This document shows positions 1 to 6,613 of a DNA stretch of 10,715 nt, in pieces. The DNA lies in the NCBI GenBank assembly GCA_029861085.1, contig JAOUAE010000038.1, forward strand, positions 1 through 10,715, in the 5' to 3' direction. A program made the position numbers and the translations under genes. The stretch comes from Candidatus Nitrosopumilus sp. (GTDB taxonomy: Archaea; Thermoproteota; Nitrososphaeria; Nitrososphaerales; Nitrosopumilaceae). Under the pieces are notes generated by a model that saw only the letters and a program-made list of their open reading frames with translations, searched no databases and had not been told where the DNA came from. Positions within the stretch are counted from its first letter, which is position 1; every line of letters begins with the position of its first letter.

Positions 1-24
1 TGCAAAGAACTCAAATTGATACTT

Positions 25-300
25 TCATTCAAAGTTCCCATCATATTTTTCCCGCAAAAAGTCATTCATGTATGTCATGTGAACATATGCGTTCATGTTG
101 TGAATTCCACACTCAAATGAATATTCGTCTGGAAGATATGATATAAAATTCCATGTCTTTGTCTTTGTAGTTTTTTACAATTTCTTTAAGATCATCAAAA
201 ATTTGAGGCAATCCTGAAAAAATTTATCATTTAAAGTTTTTCCAAAATTGTGAAGATCTACCTTCAATGTCATGATTGCCAAGAGTCAAAATTGTATTGT
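25..300 (-). pseudogene. Decayed metallophosphoesterase-like gene fragment
   Basis: Read on the minus strand, 298-230 encodes a hydrophobic strand followed by Gly-Asn-His-Asp (269-280), the GNHD metal-binding motif of calcineurin-like metallophosphoesterases, in the context TILTLGNHDIEG. The same frame then meets TGA and TAA (224-229) and continues as coherent protein (SGLPQIFDDLKEIV and onward) to a TGA at 113-115. From 135 to 25 a second frame carries DEYSFECGIHNMNAYVHM, which resembles the 'YSF-x-x-G-x-VHF' strand that follows GNHD in the purple-acid-phosphatase type. Stops plus a frameshift, and no N-terminal metal-binding motifs in place, point to a dead gene. The family assignment rests mainly on GNHD and its order relative to the second motif. 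The remnant may continue past the left window edge. A chance reading cannot be excluded. Confidence 0.5.
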
Positions 301-550
301 ATCAAGCAGAGAATAGAGGTAGAGGCAACCATGCACAAAAGGGAGTTAAGCAAGGTACTAAAGATGAGCAATCAAAGGGTTGCTGGAATCTTACAATGTG
401 TGGAAGACAGTTGAGCCTAGAATAAGATTGAAAATAGATCAAAATCAGTCATTCTAACTAGAGTTTCTGCACTTGTTACATAATTCCTCAGATATGTACT
501 CAATACTTGAATCATAGAAAGTAAAACAATGGAAGAAATTGCAAAATTGT
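301..550. other. Intergenic stretch without a convincing gene
   Basis: I see no convincing gene here. The plus strand carries a 27-codon ATG ORF at 331-414 (MHKRELSKVLKMSNQRVAGI and seven more residues), preceded by purine-rich GAGGT (316-320) and AGAGG (321-325). Its sequence could form a helix-turn-helix (ELSKVLKMSNQRVAGIL), but it is too short to be a functional domain on its own. The minus strand across 310-470 is also open for about 50 codons with no recognisable motif. Either could be a relic; no tRNA or hairpin RNA is apparent. Confidence 0.3.
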
Positions 551-688
551 CTATCTTGAAACTTTGATTTTCTTTTCAAGTATATCGATCATTTCGTTTA
601 CGAAATAATCCCCGTCGTGCATCTTGTTTTTTCCCAATATTTTTTTCATTCTATTCATTGTTTCATTAGTAACTTGTAGTTGTGGCAT
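551..688 (-). CDS. Small ribbon-helix-helix-like protein, possible autorepressor
   Basis: This is an intact 45-codon ORF from ATG at 688 to TAG at 551, the only clean reading frame in the first 1.19 kb. The protein begins with a short polar/hydrophobic alternation (PQLQVTNET) suited to a beta strand, then a basic amphipathic helix (MNRMKKILGKNK), a turn around HDGD, and a second helix (YFVNEMIDILEKKIK). That order and the 45-residue length match the CopG/Arc ribbon-helix-helix fold, in which a dimer inserts a two-stranded sheet into the major groove of palindromic DNA. This is pattern recognition, not a family match. There is no Shine-Dalgarno sequence, but a perfect inverted repeat is centred about 26 bases before the ATG. 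That spacing fits a leaderless transcript with a self-bound operator. It lies between two decayed genes, so it might be a remnant of the same lost segment. Confidence 0.45.
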   Translation of the reverse strand: MPQLQVTNETMNRMKKILGKNKMHDGDYFVNEMIDILEKKIKVSR

Positions 689-706
689 TCTACAGTTGGT
701 TGTTTT

Positions 707-722
707 GGTTTAACCTTAAACC
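707..722 (-). promoter_or_regulatory. Perfect inverted repeat over presumed TATA box of small gene
   Basis: GGTTTAA-CC-TTAAACC is a perfect 7+7 palindrome with a 2-base spacer. Its centre (714.5) lies 26.5 bases upstream of the ATG at 688, the usual TATA-box distance for a leaderless archaeal transcript starting at the initiation codon. The minus-strand reading TTTAAGGTTAAA is A/T-rich enough to be a TATA element, and the purine-rich GCAAGGG next to it could be a BRE. A protein bound here would block TBP/TFB. The operator role is inferred. Confidence 0.4.
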
Positions 723-747
723 CTTGCATTGATTTTTGGCGTTAAGA

Positions 748-1123
748 TCACTTTTTGTACAGGGTTCCAACTAGAATTGTATTAAAAGCAGCAATCGTGT
801 TTTTGCCTACAAAAAACAATACTATTTTTCCAATATTTTAGTTTCCACGCAGGTGCTAAAACAAACCCTCTAACTATATCCCCCATACACATTATACTTC
901 CAATTGAATTTGAACCGTGAAAATTTCCAACAAATATACTTCTCAGTTAACAGATTAATAAACTCACAATTTCATGCGTAAGAAGAGGACGTCTATTTTT
1001 AACTGATAGTCAATAAACTCTTTTACAACCATCGTGTAAAACCATTAGCATTATATCAAAGAAATTTGATTTTCCACATGATGACAATAAAAGTACGATT
1101 TTTTGATAATTTTCAGGTACAGA
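748..1123 (-). pseudogene. Decayed gene of unknown family, two stops and one frameshift
   Basis: On the minus strand a single frame from 1123 to 812 reads as protein-like sequence interrupted only by TGA at 1010-1012 and TAA at 947-949. Its segments include PENYQKIVLLLSSCGKSNFF, NRRPLLTHEIVSLL and GNFHGSNSIGSIMCMGDIVR, then GFVLAPAWKLKYWKNSIVF. At the A6 run 811-816 (T6 on the coding strand) one extra base shifts the frame. Dropping it continues the protein as VGKNTIAAFNTILVGTLYKK to a TGA at 748-750. Two point stops and one homopolymer indel inside roughly 120 otherwise coherent codons are typical of a young pseudogene. I do not recognise the family. The tail is mildly hydrophobic, and the start is not visible (TAA at 1124-1126 ends the open frame upstream). 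Confidence 0.5.
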
Positions 1124-1181
1124 TTATCACATATCAAGTAAAAAATACAATGTATTGCAAATCTCCACAAATCAACATTTT

Positions 1182-1187
1182 AGGTGA
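1182..1187 (+). promoter_or_regulatory. Ribosome binding site of gatC
   Basis: AGGTGA ends 6 bases before the ATG at 1194 and complements the archaeal 16S 3' end (anti-SD CACCT). It fixes the GatC start and implies that the operon mRNA has a leader, unlike most other promoters in this window. Confidence 0.6.
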
Positions 1188-1193
1188 ATCCAT

Positions 1194-1463
1194 ATGGTAA
1201 CTTCTGAAGAAATAGAACGAGTATCAAAACTAATGAAAATAGACATCCATGATCACAGGGAATATGTTGACAAAGTACATGCCATGATTGATTTTTTTGA
1301 CGTGTTGGATTCTGCAGGAGTTGATTCAGAGGAAATTTCAATGCAAGAAATTTCAATTTCCAATTTAAGAAAAGACGAACATGTTCCATTTGATGAAAAT
1401 TTGATTAAAAATCTAAATCACTACAAAGGAACCTATGTTCGAGCACCAAAGATGTCATCATGA
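1194..1463 (+). CDS. gatC: Asp-tRNA(Asn)/Glu-tRNA(Gln) amidotransferase subunit C
   Basis: GatC is the small linker of the GatCAB amidotransferase; it wraps around the GatA-GatB interface and holds the complex together in the cytoplasm. The 89-residue length fits the family. The N-terminal helical part (about 4-40, beginning EEIERVSKLMKI) corresponds to the family's two-helix region, and the C-terminal signature is present as NLRKDE (57-62) followed by LNHYKGTYVRAPKM (74-87), the equivalent of the usual 'LREDE...G-x-F-x-VP-x-V' tail. The ATG at 1194 is chosen because AGGTGA sits 6 bases upstream. The TGA stop overlaps the gatA ATG by 4 bases, so translation is probably coupled. First gene of a four-gene operon. 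Sequence divergence from bacterial GatC is as expected for an archaeal copy. Confidence 0.88.
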   Translation: MVTSEEIERVSKLMKIDIHDHREYVDKVHAMIDFFDVLDSAGVDSEEISMQEISISNLRKDEHVPFDENLIKNLNHYKGTYVRAPKMSS

Positions 1464-2905
1464 ATCTCAAAATATCTGCTCTTGAATATGTCCAAGAGAT
1501 ACAAAACGGAAATATTTCAGCTGAGGATTATGTGGCAAAAACTCTGGAGAGAATTCAAATTATTGATGATAAACTCCATGCTTTTCTATCAGTAAATGAA
1601 AAAGCAGTAGAACAAGCACAACAAATTGACAAGAAAATAAAATCCGGGGACGAAGTCGGGGCATGTTTCGGAATGCCAATATCCATCAAAGACAATCTAT
1701 GCATCAAGGGTAGCAAAACTACATGTGCATCAAAGATGTTGGAAGATTTTGTTGCACCCTATGATGCAACTGTAATTACAAAACTTAAACAGCAAGATGC
1801 AATATTCATGGGAAAGGTAAACATGGATGAATTTGCAATGGGACTAACTACAGAGTTCAGTGCATTTGGTCCAAGTAGTAATCCATGGAACACAGATTAC
1901 GTGCCAGGAGGCTCTTCTGGTGGAAGTGCAGTATCTGTTAGTGCCTTTGAATGTGTTGCATCATTGGGTTCTGACACTGGAGGTTCTGTCAGAAATCCGG
2001 CCAGCTTCTGTTCAGTTGTAGGTTACAAACCAACTTATGGACTAGTCAGCAGGTACGGATTAATATCATATTCTAACAGTATTGAGCAGATTGGTCCGTT
2101 AACTAGAACTGTAAAGGATACGGCGTTTATGCTAAATCTAATTTCAGGGTTTGATTCCAATGACAACACAACGATCAATAATCAAGATCAAGATTATCTT
2201 TCAGGCATAGATTCAGGTATTGAAGGTAAGAAAATAGGCATAATTAAAGAGATGTTGGGGGATGGGACTTCTGCCGAAGTACTGTCTGCCACAAAAGAGG
2301 CAATCTCAAGGATGGAAAGTCTGGGGGCCATCTGCGAGGAAGTATCACTTGACATGGTAAAATATTCTGTGGCGGCATATTACACCATCACTGCCACAGA
2401 AGCTGGTAGCAATCTTGCAAGGTATGATAATTTACGATATGGTTATGATTTTTCAGTTGAAGGTTACGAGTTTAATTCATACATTACAAAAGCACGACAA
2501 AAATTTGGCCCTGAAGTTTCACGAAGAATAATTATTGGAGGATTTGTTCCATCATCAGGTCAAGCTGGAAAATATTTCCTCAAGGCACTTAAAGTAAAAA
2601 GTAAGCTCACTCGTGAAATTAGTGAGACATTCAAAAAGTTTGATTTACTAATTGCACCAACAGTCCCAGTTCTTCCGTTTAAAAAAGGAGAAAAAATCGA
2701 TGACCCTGTTGCATTATTTCAAGTAGATATCAACACAGTTACTGCAAACCTTACTGGAAGGCCTTCAATTTCAGTTCCGTTTGCAATGTCAAATGGACTG
2801 CCAATTGGTATGCAATTAATAGCTGATTCGAATCAAGACAAACTACTACTACAAGCAGCACACGCATTAGAACAAACTGTCACCTTGCCGGAGATTCCAA
2901 TATGA
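1460..2905 (+). CDS. gatA: Asp-tRNA(Asn)/Glu-tRNA(Gln) amidotransferase subunit A (amidase)
   Basis: GatA hydrolyses glutamine and passes the ammonia through a channel to GatB. The 481-residue length is normal for the amidase-signature family. The Ser-cisSer-Lys triad is complete: Lys77 in GMPISIKDN (71-79), Ser152 in GGSSGGSA (150-157), and nucleophile Ser176 in GSDTGGS (170-176). The family segment VVGYKPTYG (186-194) follows. One small deviation is Asn179 where most GatA proteins have Gln (GGS-[IV]-R-Q-P); this is a conservative change and not inactivating on sight. The start overlaps the gatC stop and the TGA overlaps the gatB ATG, both as ATGA, which suits equal subunit production. In archaea that also carry GatDE, GatCAB serves Asp-tRNA(Asn). 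GatDE is outside this window, so the tRNA specificity is inferred. Confidence 0.95.
   Translation: MNLKISALEYVQEIQNGNISAEDYVAKTLERIQIIDDKLHAFLSVNEKAVEQAQQIDKKIKSGDEVGACFGMPISIKDNLCIKGSKTTCASKMLEDFVAPYDATVITKLKQQDAIFMGKVNMDEFAMGLTTEFSAFGPSSNPWNTDYVPGGSSGGSAVSVSAFECVASLGSDTGGSVRNPASFCSVVGYKPTYGLVSRYGLISYSNSIEQIGPLTRTVKDTAFMLNLISGFDSNDNTTINNQDQDYLSGIDSGIEGKKIGIIKEMLGDGTSAEVLSATKEAISRMESLGAICEEVSLDMVKYSVAAYYTITATEAGSNLARYDNLRYGYDFSVEGYEFNSYITKARQKFGPEVSRRIIIGGFVPSSGQAGKYFLKALKVKSKLTREISETFKKFDLLIAPTVPVLPFKKGEKIDDPVALFQVDINTVTANLTGRPSISVPFAMSNGLPIGMQLIADSNQDKLLLQAAHALEQTVTLPEIPI
2890..2893 (+). promoter_or_regulatory. Internal ribosome binding site of gatB
   Basis: GGAG inside the last gatA codons lies 8 bases before the ATG at 2902. 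It favours 2902 over the second in-frame ATG at 2908 as the gatB start, and allows independent as well as coupled initiation. Confidence 0.45.
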
Positions 2906-4311
2906 CGATGATTGGCTTAGAGATACACTGTCAATTGACAAATCTTCAAAGTAAATTATTTTGTACATGCAAGGCAAACTACAGGGAATTCAAAATCAAT
3001 GAAAACATTTGTCCTATTTGTATGGGATTGCCGGGAAGTTTACCTAGACTAAATCGAGAGGCCGTAAAAAAGGCTACAATAATTGCAATGGCTCTAAATT
3101 GCAGTACTCCTGAAAAAATTGCATTTTTTAGGAAAAATTATTTTTATCCAGACTCGCCAAAAAATTTCCAAATAACACAGCTAAACATCTATGGAGATAC
3201 AAGCGTTGGGGGTGCTGGCTCCATTATGGTGGGAGACAAAAAAATCAGAATCACTAGGATTCAGCTAGAAGAGGATCCTGGAAGGCTAATCTACGAGGGA
3301 AGCACATCTAAAAATCAGATAACTCTAGTTGATTATAATCGTGCAGGCACGCCTTTGGTTGAAATTGTCACAGAACCTGACTTTGAGAATCCAAAGCAAG
3401 TAAGAGATTTTTTAAACATTCTGTCGGATCTGCTTGCAAATCTTGAAGTGGCAGATCCCAGTTTAGAGGGTGCAATGAGAGCTGATGCCAACGTTTCAAT
3501 CAAGGGTGGCAAAAAAGTTGAAATAAAAAATATTGGTTCATTTCATGATTTAGAAAAAGCAGTTCATTTTGAAATTATAAGACAAGAGAGTCTACATTCT
3601 CGTTACATTGAAATCATTCAAGAAACACGTCACTGGGATGATCAAAGAAAAATTACCGTATCCTCACGTTCAAAAGAAGAAGAACTCGACTATCGCTATT
3701 TCCTGGAAGGTGACATTCCTTGGATTAGAATTGATTCTGATATTCATCAAAAACTGAAATCTGAAATGCCTGAAAGCATTAGTTCTAAAAAAGAACGATA
3801 TGTTTCAAAATACAACATTCCTGTTCAAGTGGCAGATGTCCTATCTTCTGACAAATTTTATTCTGACATGTTCGAAAAAGCACATACTGAATCAAACGCT
3901 AAAGAGGTTGCAAATATTATTACGACTGATTTAATGGGACTGGTAGACACAAGAGAAAAACGTAAAGCATCCAAACTCACATTTACACATTTGAAAGAAC
4001 TGGCAGATTCTATTCAATCTGGTAAAGTATCTAGAAGTTCTTCTAAAAATGCATTACATGAAATCTTAAAAACTGGAAAAGATTTGTCTGTGGTTATTGC
4101 AGAATTAGATCTTGGAAATGTTTCTGACGAATCTGAATTGTCTGATATAATTACACAAGTGATTTCTGAGGAATCCCAAGCAGTAGAACAAACAAAGTCC
4201 AATCCTCAGACGATTAACTATTTGGTTGGCAAGGTAATGCAAAAGACAAAAGGAAAGGCTGATCCTATGTTGACTCTAGATTTGCTGAAAAAACAGATTG
4301 GTGTTTCATGA
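2902..4311 (+). CDS. gatB: Asp-tRNA(Asn)/Glu-tRNA(Gln) amidotransferase subunit B
   Basis: GatB binds the misacylated tRNA, phosphorylates the Asp/Glu side chain with ATP and amidates it with ammonia from GatA. The 469-residue protein has the family signatures in order: GLEIHCQL (5-12, usually HVQL), a four-cysteine zinc site C21-x-C23 with C37-x2-C40, GLPGSLPRLN (42-51), YPDSPKNFQITQ (82-93), EEDPGRLIY (123-131), VDYNRAGTPLVEIVTEPD (143-160), RADANVSIK (193-201), VEIKNIGSF (206-214), QETRHWDD (240-247) and SKEEELDYRYF (257-267). The C-terminal helical and YqeY-like tail (about 320-469) ends in LVGKVMQKTKGKADP, the tRNA-contacting tail of the family. It has the usual full-length domain layout. 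Its stop overlaps the next ATG by 4 bases. Confidence 0.95.
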   Translation: MTMIGLEIHCQLTNLQSKLFCTCKANYREFKINENICPICMGLPGSLPRLNREAVKKATIIAMALNCSTPEKIAFFRKNYFYPDSPKNFQITQLNIYGDTSVGGAGSIMVGDKKIRITRIQLEEDPGRLIYEGSTSKNQITLVDYNRAGTPLVEIVTEPDFENPKQVRDFLNILSDLLANLEVADPSLEGAMRADANVSIKGGKKVEIKNIGSFHDLEKAVHFEIIRQESLHSRYIEIIQETRHWDDQRKITVSSRSKEEELDYRYFLEGDIPWIRIDSDIHQKLKSEMPESISSKKERYVSKYNIPVQVADVLSSDKFYSDMFEKAHTESNAKEVANIITTDLMGLVDTREKRKASKLTFTHLKELADSIQSGKVSRSSSKNALHEILKTGKDLSVVIAELDLGNVSDESELSDIITQVISEESQAVEQTKSNPQTINYLVGKVMQKTKGKADPMLTLDLLKKQIGVS

Positions 4312-4571
4312 CAGAATTATCCTTAGAAGACATTGAATTTATCAAAATTTTAGCCACATCTGATGCAACAATCCTTCAGGCTGGAATGAACGAGGCTACC
4401 AGGCACAGATTGAATGAGCAGGTAGGAGTGATTTTAAGAGAATATTATCGTGAAAATACAAGAGGAACTAAGACGGGGTGGACTGAAAAATTATCCAAAG
4501 TGGGAATTAATGAAGATGATGGAAAATCAGCTATTGCTTGCGCCAGACGCCTTGGAATTGATATTTCATAA
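4308..4571 (+). CDS. Unrecognised 87-residue protein, fourth gene of the gat operon
   Basis: I do not recognise this protein. It is 87 residues, without signal peptide or membrane segment and without cysteine pairs, so it is probably cytoplasmic. It reads as mostly helical: an acidic first helix (LSLEDIEFIKILATSD, 5-20), a second around NEATRHRLNEQVGVILREYY (28-47), a basic loop (RENTRGTKTGW, 48-58) and a C-terminal helix (KSAIACARRLGID, 73-85). Its ATG overlaps the gatB stop by 4 bases, as at the two upstream junctions, so it is co-translated with GatCAB. That arrangement suggests a role with tRNA amidation or with the transamidosome, but this is inference from position only. No clear Shine-Dalgarno sequence precedes it, so translation may depend on coupling. 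Composition is like its neighbours, with no sign of transfer. Confidence 0.8.
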   Translation: MTELSLEDIEFIKILATSDATILQAGMNEATRHRLNEQVGVILREYYRENTRGTKTGWTEKLSKVGINEDDGKSAIACARRLGIDIS

Positions 4572-4617
4572 ATTAAAAGAATCTTTTTACACTCTTCAAG
4601 ATTAAAAAAATTAAACA
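4572..4617 (+). promoter_or_regulatory. Intergenic: possible terminator and acyl-CoA synthetase promoter
   Basis: The 46-base gap contains T5 at 4584-4588, which could end the gat operon transcript. Its TTTTTACA (4584-4591) is centred about 30 bases before the ATG at 4618 and might act as a TATA element. No Shine-Dalgarno sequence precedes that ATG (TTAAACAATG), which fits a leaderless or very short-leader mRNA. Both readings are weak in such A/T-rich DNA. Confidence 0.25.
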
Positions 4618-6543
4618 ATGTCTGATTTTGAATTCATTCCAACAACAGAACAAATTGAAGAATCAAATATTTATCAATTTATGCAAAAACATAAAATATC
4701 TTCACTGGAAAAATTATCTCAAAAAGCTAAGGATGATTTAGAATGGTTTTGGAAATCTGTAGATGAAGATATTGGAATTGTTTGGGATCAACCTTATTCA
4801 AAAATACTGGATGTGTCAAAAGGAATTGCTTGGCCTAAATGGTTTGTAAATGGCAAGACGAATATCTATAAATCATCTGTAGAGAAATTTGTAAAATTAT
4901 CCCCTCAAAAAATTGCTTATCATTTTGTATCTGAAGATGGACACACGTCTGATATTTCATATTCTGAACTTGATTCAAAAGTATCAAAACTCGCGAACGG
5001 GTTCAAGTCATTGGGAGTAAAAAAAGGGGATATAGTTGCAATCTATTTGCCTATGATGGAGGAGGCCATTTTGGCAATACTTGCAGCCTCCAAAATCGGT
5101 GCAGTTCAAACTGTAATTTTTTCTGGATATAGTTCAGAATCTCTACATATACGATTACAAGATTGCAACGCCAAAGTTCTTTTAATTTCTGATGGCTTTT
5201 ACAGAAAAGGTAAACCTGTATCTCAAAAACAATCCGCTGAAATGGCAATCAACGATACTGGGATCAAAAAGTTAATCATTGTTCCGTATAAAGGAATTGA
5301 TAAATATCAAGATTCTGAAAAAATAATTTCCTATGATGAACTTGTAACCTTACAAAGTGATGTCTGCAGTACGGAGATCCTGGAGTCTGAAGATCCGCTG
5401 TTTATTTTGTACACCTCAGGTACTACTGGCAAGCCCAAGGGTGTAGTCCATACTCATGGCGGATTTTCTGTTTTTGCTGGACACCAGGCAGCATATCTTG
5501 TAGATATTCAGAAACACGATACCTTGTTTTGGCCCGCAGATATTGGTTGGATTACAGGTCTGGTGTGGAATGTATACGGTCTTTTGATTATGGGCGCATG
5601 TGCGGTGATTTATGATGGCGCACTAGATTTTCCAACATCTGATAGAATTTGGAAGATGTTATCTGATTATAAGACAACGATTTTTGGAATTTCACCAACT
5701 GCAGTTAGATTGTTTAAAAAAAATAATGTAGAACCTTTGAAACATTTTGCCTTGGGTACAATTAAAAACATTCCAACTACGGGTGAACCCCTTGATGAGG
5801 ACTCTTGGTGGTGGCTTTATGAAAAAGTGGGTGACAAAAAAATTCCAATAATGAATTTATCTGGCGGTACTGAGATTGGTGGTGCGATGTTATCGGTATT
5901 TCCTGGAATGAAATTAAAACCATCCACTGTAGGAATTCCTGTTCCTGGAATGAATTTGGATGTGATTGATGATGAACAAAATTCTATTCGGGGGAAAAAT
6001 GGATATTTGGTCATCAAATCCCCATGGCCAGCAATGACTCGAGGACTGTTAAATGACGATAAAAGATATCTTGAGACTTATTGGTCTCAATTTGAAAATA
6101 TTTGGTTTCATGGTGATTATGTCTATGTCGACAAAGACAATCTTTGGTACATGCGCGGACGTACAGACGATGTAATTAATGTCTCAGGACATAGAATGAG
6201 TACTGCGGAAATTGAACATACAGTAATATCTAATAAAAAAATATCTGATGCCGCATCAATTGCTATTCCAGATGATCTTACTGGTGAGGCAATTGTAATA
6301 TTTTTTGTAGCTAATGATAAATCTAAAACAATTTCAAAATCAGAAATCATTGACTATGTTTCTGAAAAAATTGGCAAAGTGGCAAAACCTAAACTTGTTT
6401 TTCAACTGTCTGATCTTCCAAAAACTAGAACGGGTAAAATTATGCGTAGATTGCTAAAATCAAAATTGCTGGGACATGATCTTGGAGATTTATCATCACT
6501 AGAAAATCCACTTGTATTAAACGAAATTACAAAATTAGGTTGA
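4618..6543 (+). CDS. AMP-forming acyl-CoA synthetase, acetyl-CoA synthetase type
   Basis: Activates a short organic acid with ATP and CoA to acyl-CoA, AMP and PPi. The 641 residues show the ANL-superfamily motifs: phosphate loop YTSGTTGKPKG (265-275), the acetyl-CoA-synthetase-type ADIGWITG (307-314), GISPTAVR (357-364), TTGEPLDEDSW (387-397), SGGTEIGG (415-422), HGD (498-500), hinge GRTDDVINVSGHRMS (514-528) and catalytic Lys607 in RTGKIMRR (604-611), the residue that is reversibly acetylated in bacterial Acs. The odd point is the acyl pocket: true acetyl-CoA synthetases have WWQTETGG, whereas here SGGTEIGG puts Gly416 at the Trp that limits the pocket to acetate. A larger or hydroxylated acid, such as propionate, 3-hydroxypropionate or 4-hydroxybutyrate, is therefore as likely as acetate. 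It is a single-gene unit, 46 bases after the gat operon and 70 before the aminotransferase. Confidence 0.9.
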   Translation: MSDFEFIPTTEQIEESNIYQFMQKHKISSLEKLSQKAKDDLEWFWKSVDEDIGIVWDQPYSKILDVSKGIAWPKWFVNGKTNIYKSSVEKFVKLSPQKIAYHFVSEDGHTSDISYSELDSKVSKLANGFKSLGVKKGDIVAIYLPMMEEAILAILAASKIGAVQTVIFSGYSSESLHIRLQDCNAKVLLISDGFYRKGKPVSQKQSAEMAINDTGIKKLIIVPYKGIDKYQDSEKIISYDELVTLQSDVCSTEILESEDPLFILYTSGTTGKPKGVVHTHGGFSVFAGHQAAYLVDIQKHDTLFWPADIGWITGLVWNVYGLLIMGACAVIYDGALDFPTSDRIWKMLSDYKTTIFGISPTAVRLFKKNNVEPLKHFALGTIKNIPTTGEPLDEDSWWWLYEKVGDKKIPIMNLSGGTEIGGAMLSVFPGMKLKPSTVGIPVPGMNLDVIDDEQNSIRGKNGYLVIKSPWPAMTRGLLNDDKRYLETYWSQFENIWFHGDYVYVDKDNLWYMRGRTDDVINVSGHRMSTAEIEHTVISNKKISDAASIAIPDDLTGEAIVIFFVANDKSKTISKSEIIDYVSEKIGKVAKPKLVFQLSDLPKTRTGKIMRRLLKSKLLGHDLGDLSSLENPLVLNEITKLG

Positions 6544-6582
6544 AAAAATCTAACTCTTTGATATTTACTATTACACGTTTTA

Positions 6583-6592
6583 CCTATAATTT
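6583..6592 (+). promoter_or_regulatory. TATA-like element of the aminotransferase gene
   Basis: CCTATAATTT contains TATAAT centred at 6587.5, which is 26.5 bases before the TTG at 6614. This is the archaeal TATA-to-start distance when the mRNA begins at the initiation codon, so it supports the TTG start and a leaderless transcript. The downstream in-frame ATG at 6653 is the alternative. Confidence 0.4.
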
Positions 6593-6613
6593 CAATCAAG
6601 AGAATGTACATCA

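Noticed and set aside
811..816. Programmed frameshift at the A6 run
   Set aside because: Two additional in-frame stops upstream make decay the simpler explanation; there is no downstream pseudoknot-like structure visible.
905..925. GGTTCAAATTC on the minus strand, resembling a tRNA T-loop
   Set aside because: The flanking bases do not form a T stem, and no acceptor stem, D arm or anticodon arm can be built around it; it also lies in the coherent frame of the ghost gene.
1040..1117. SSCGKSNF in the second ghost gene as a Walker A P-loop
   Set aside because: The G-x4-GK[ST] pattern lacks its first glycine and no Walker B follows, so an ATPase call is not supported.
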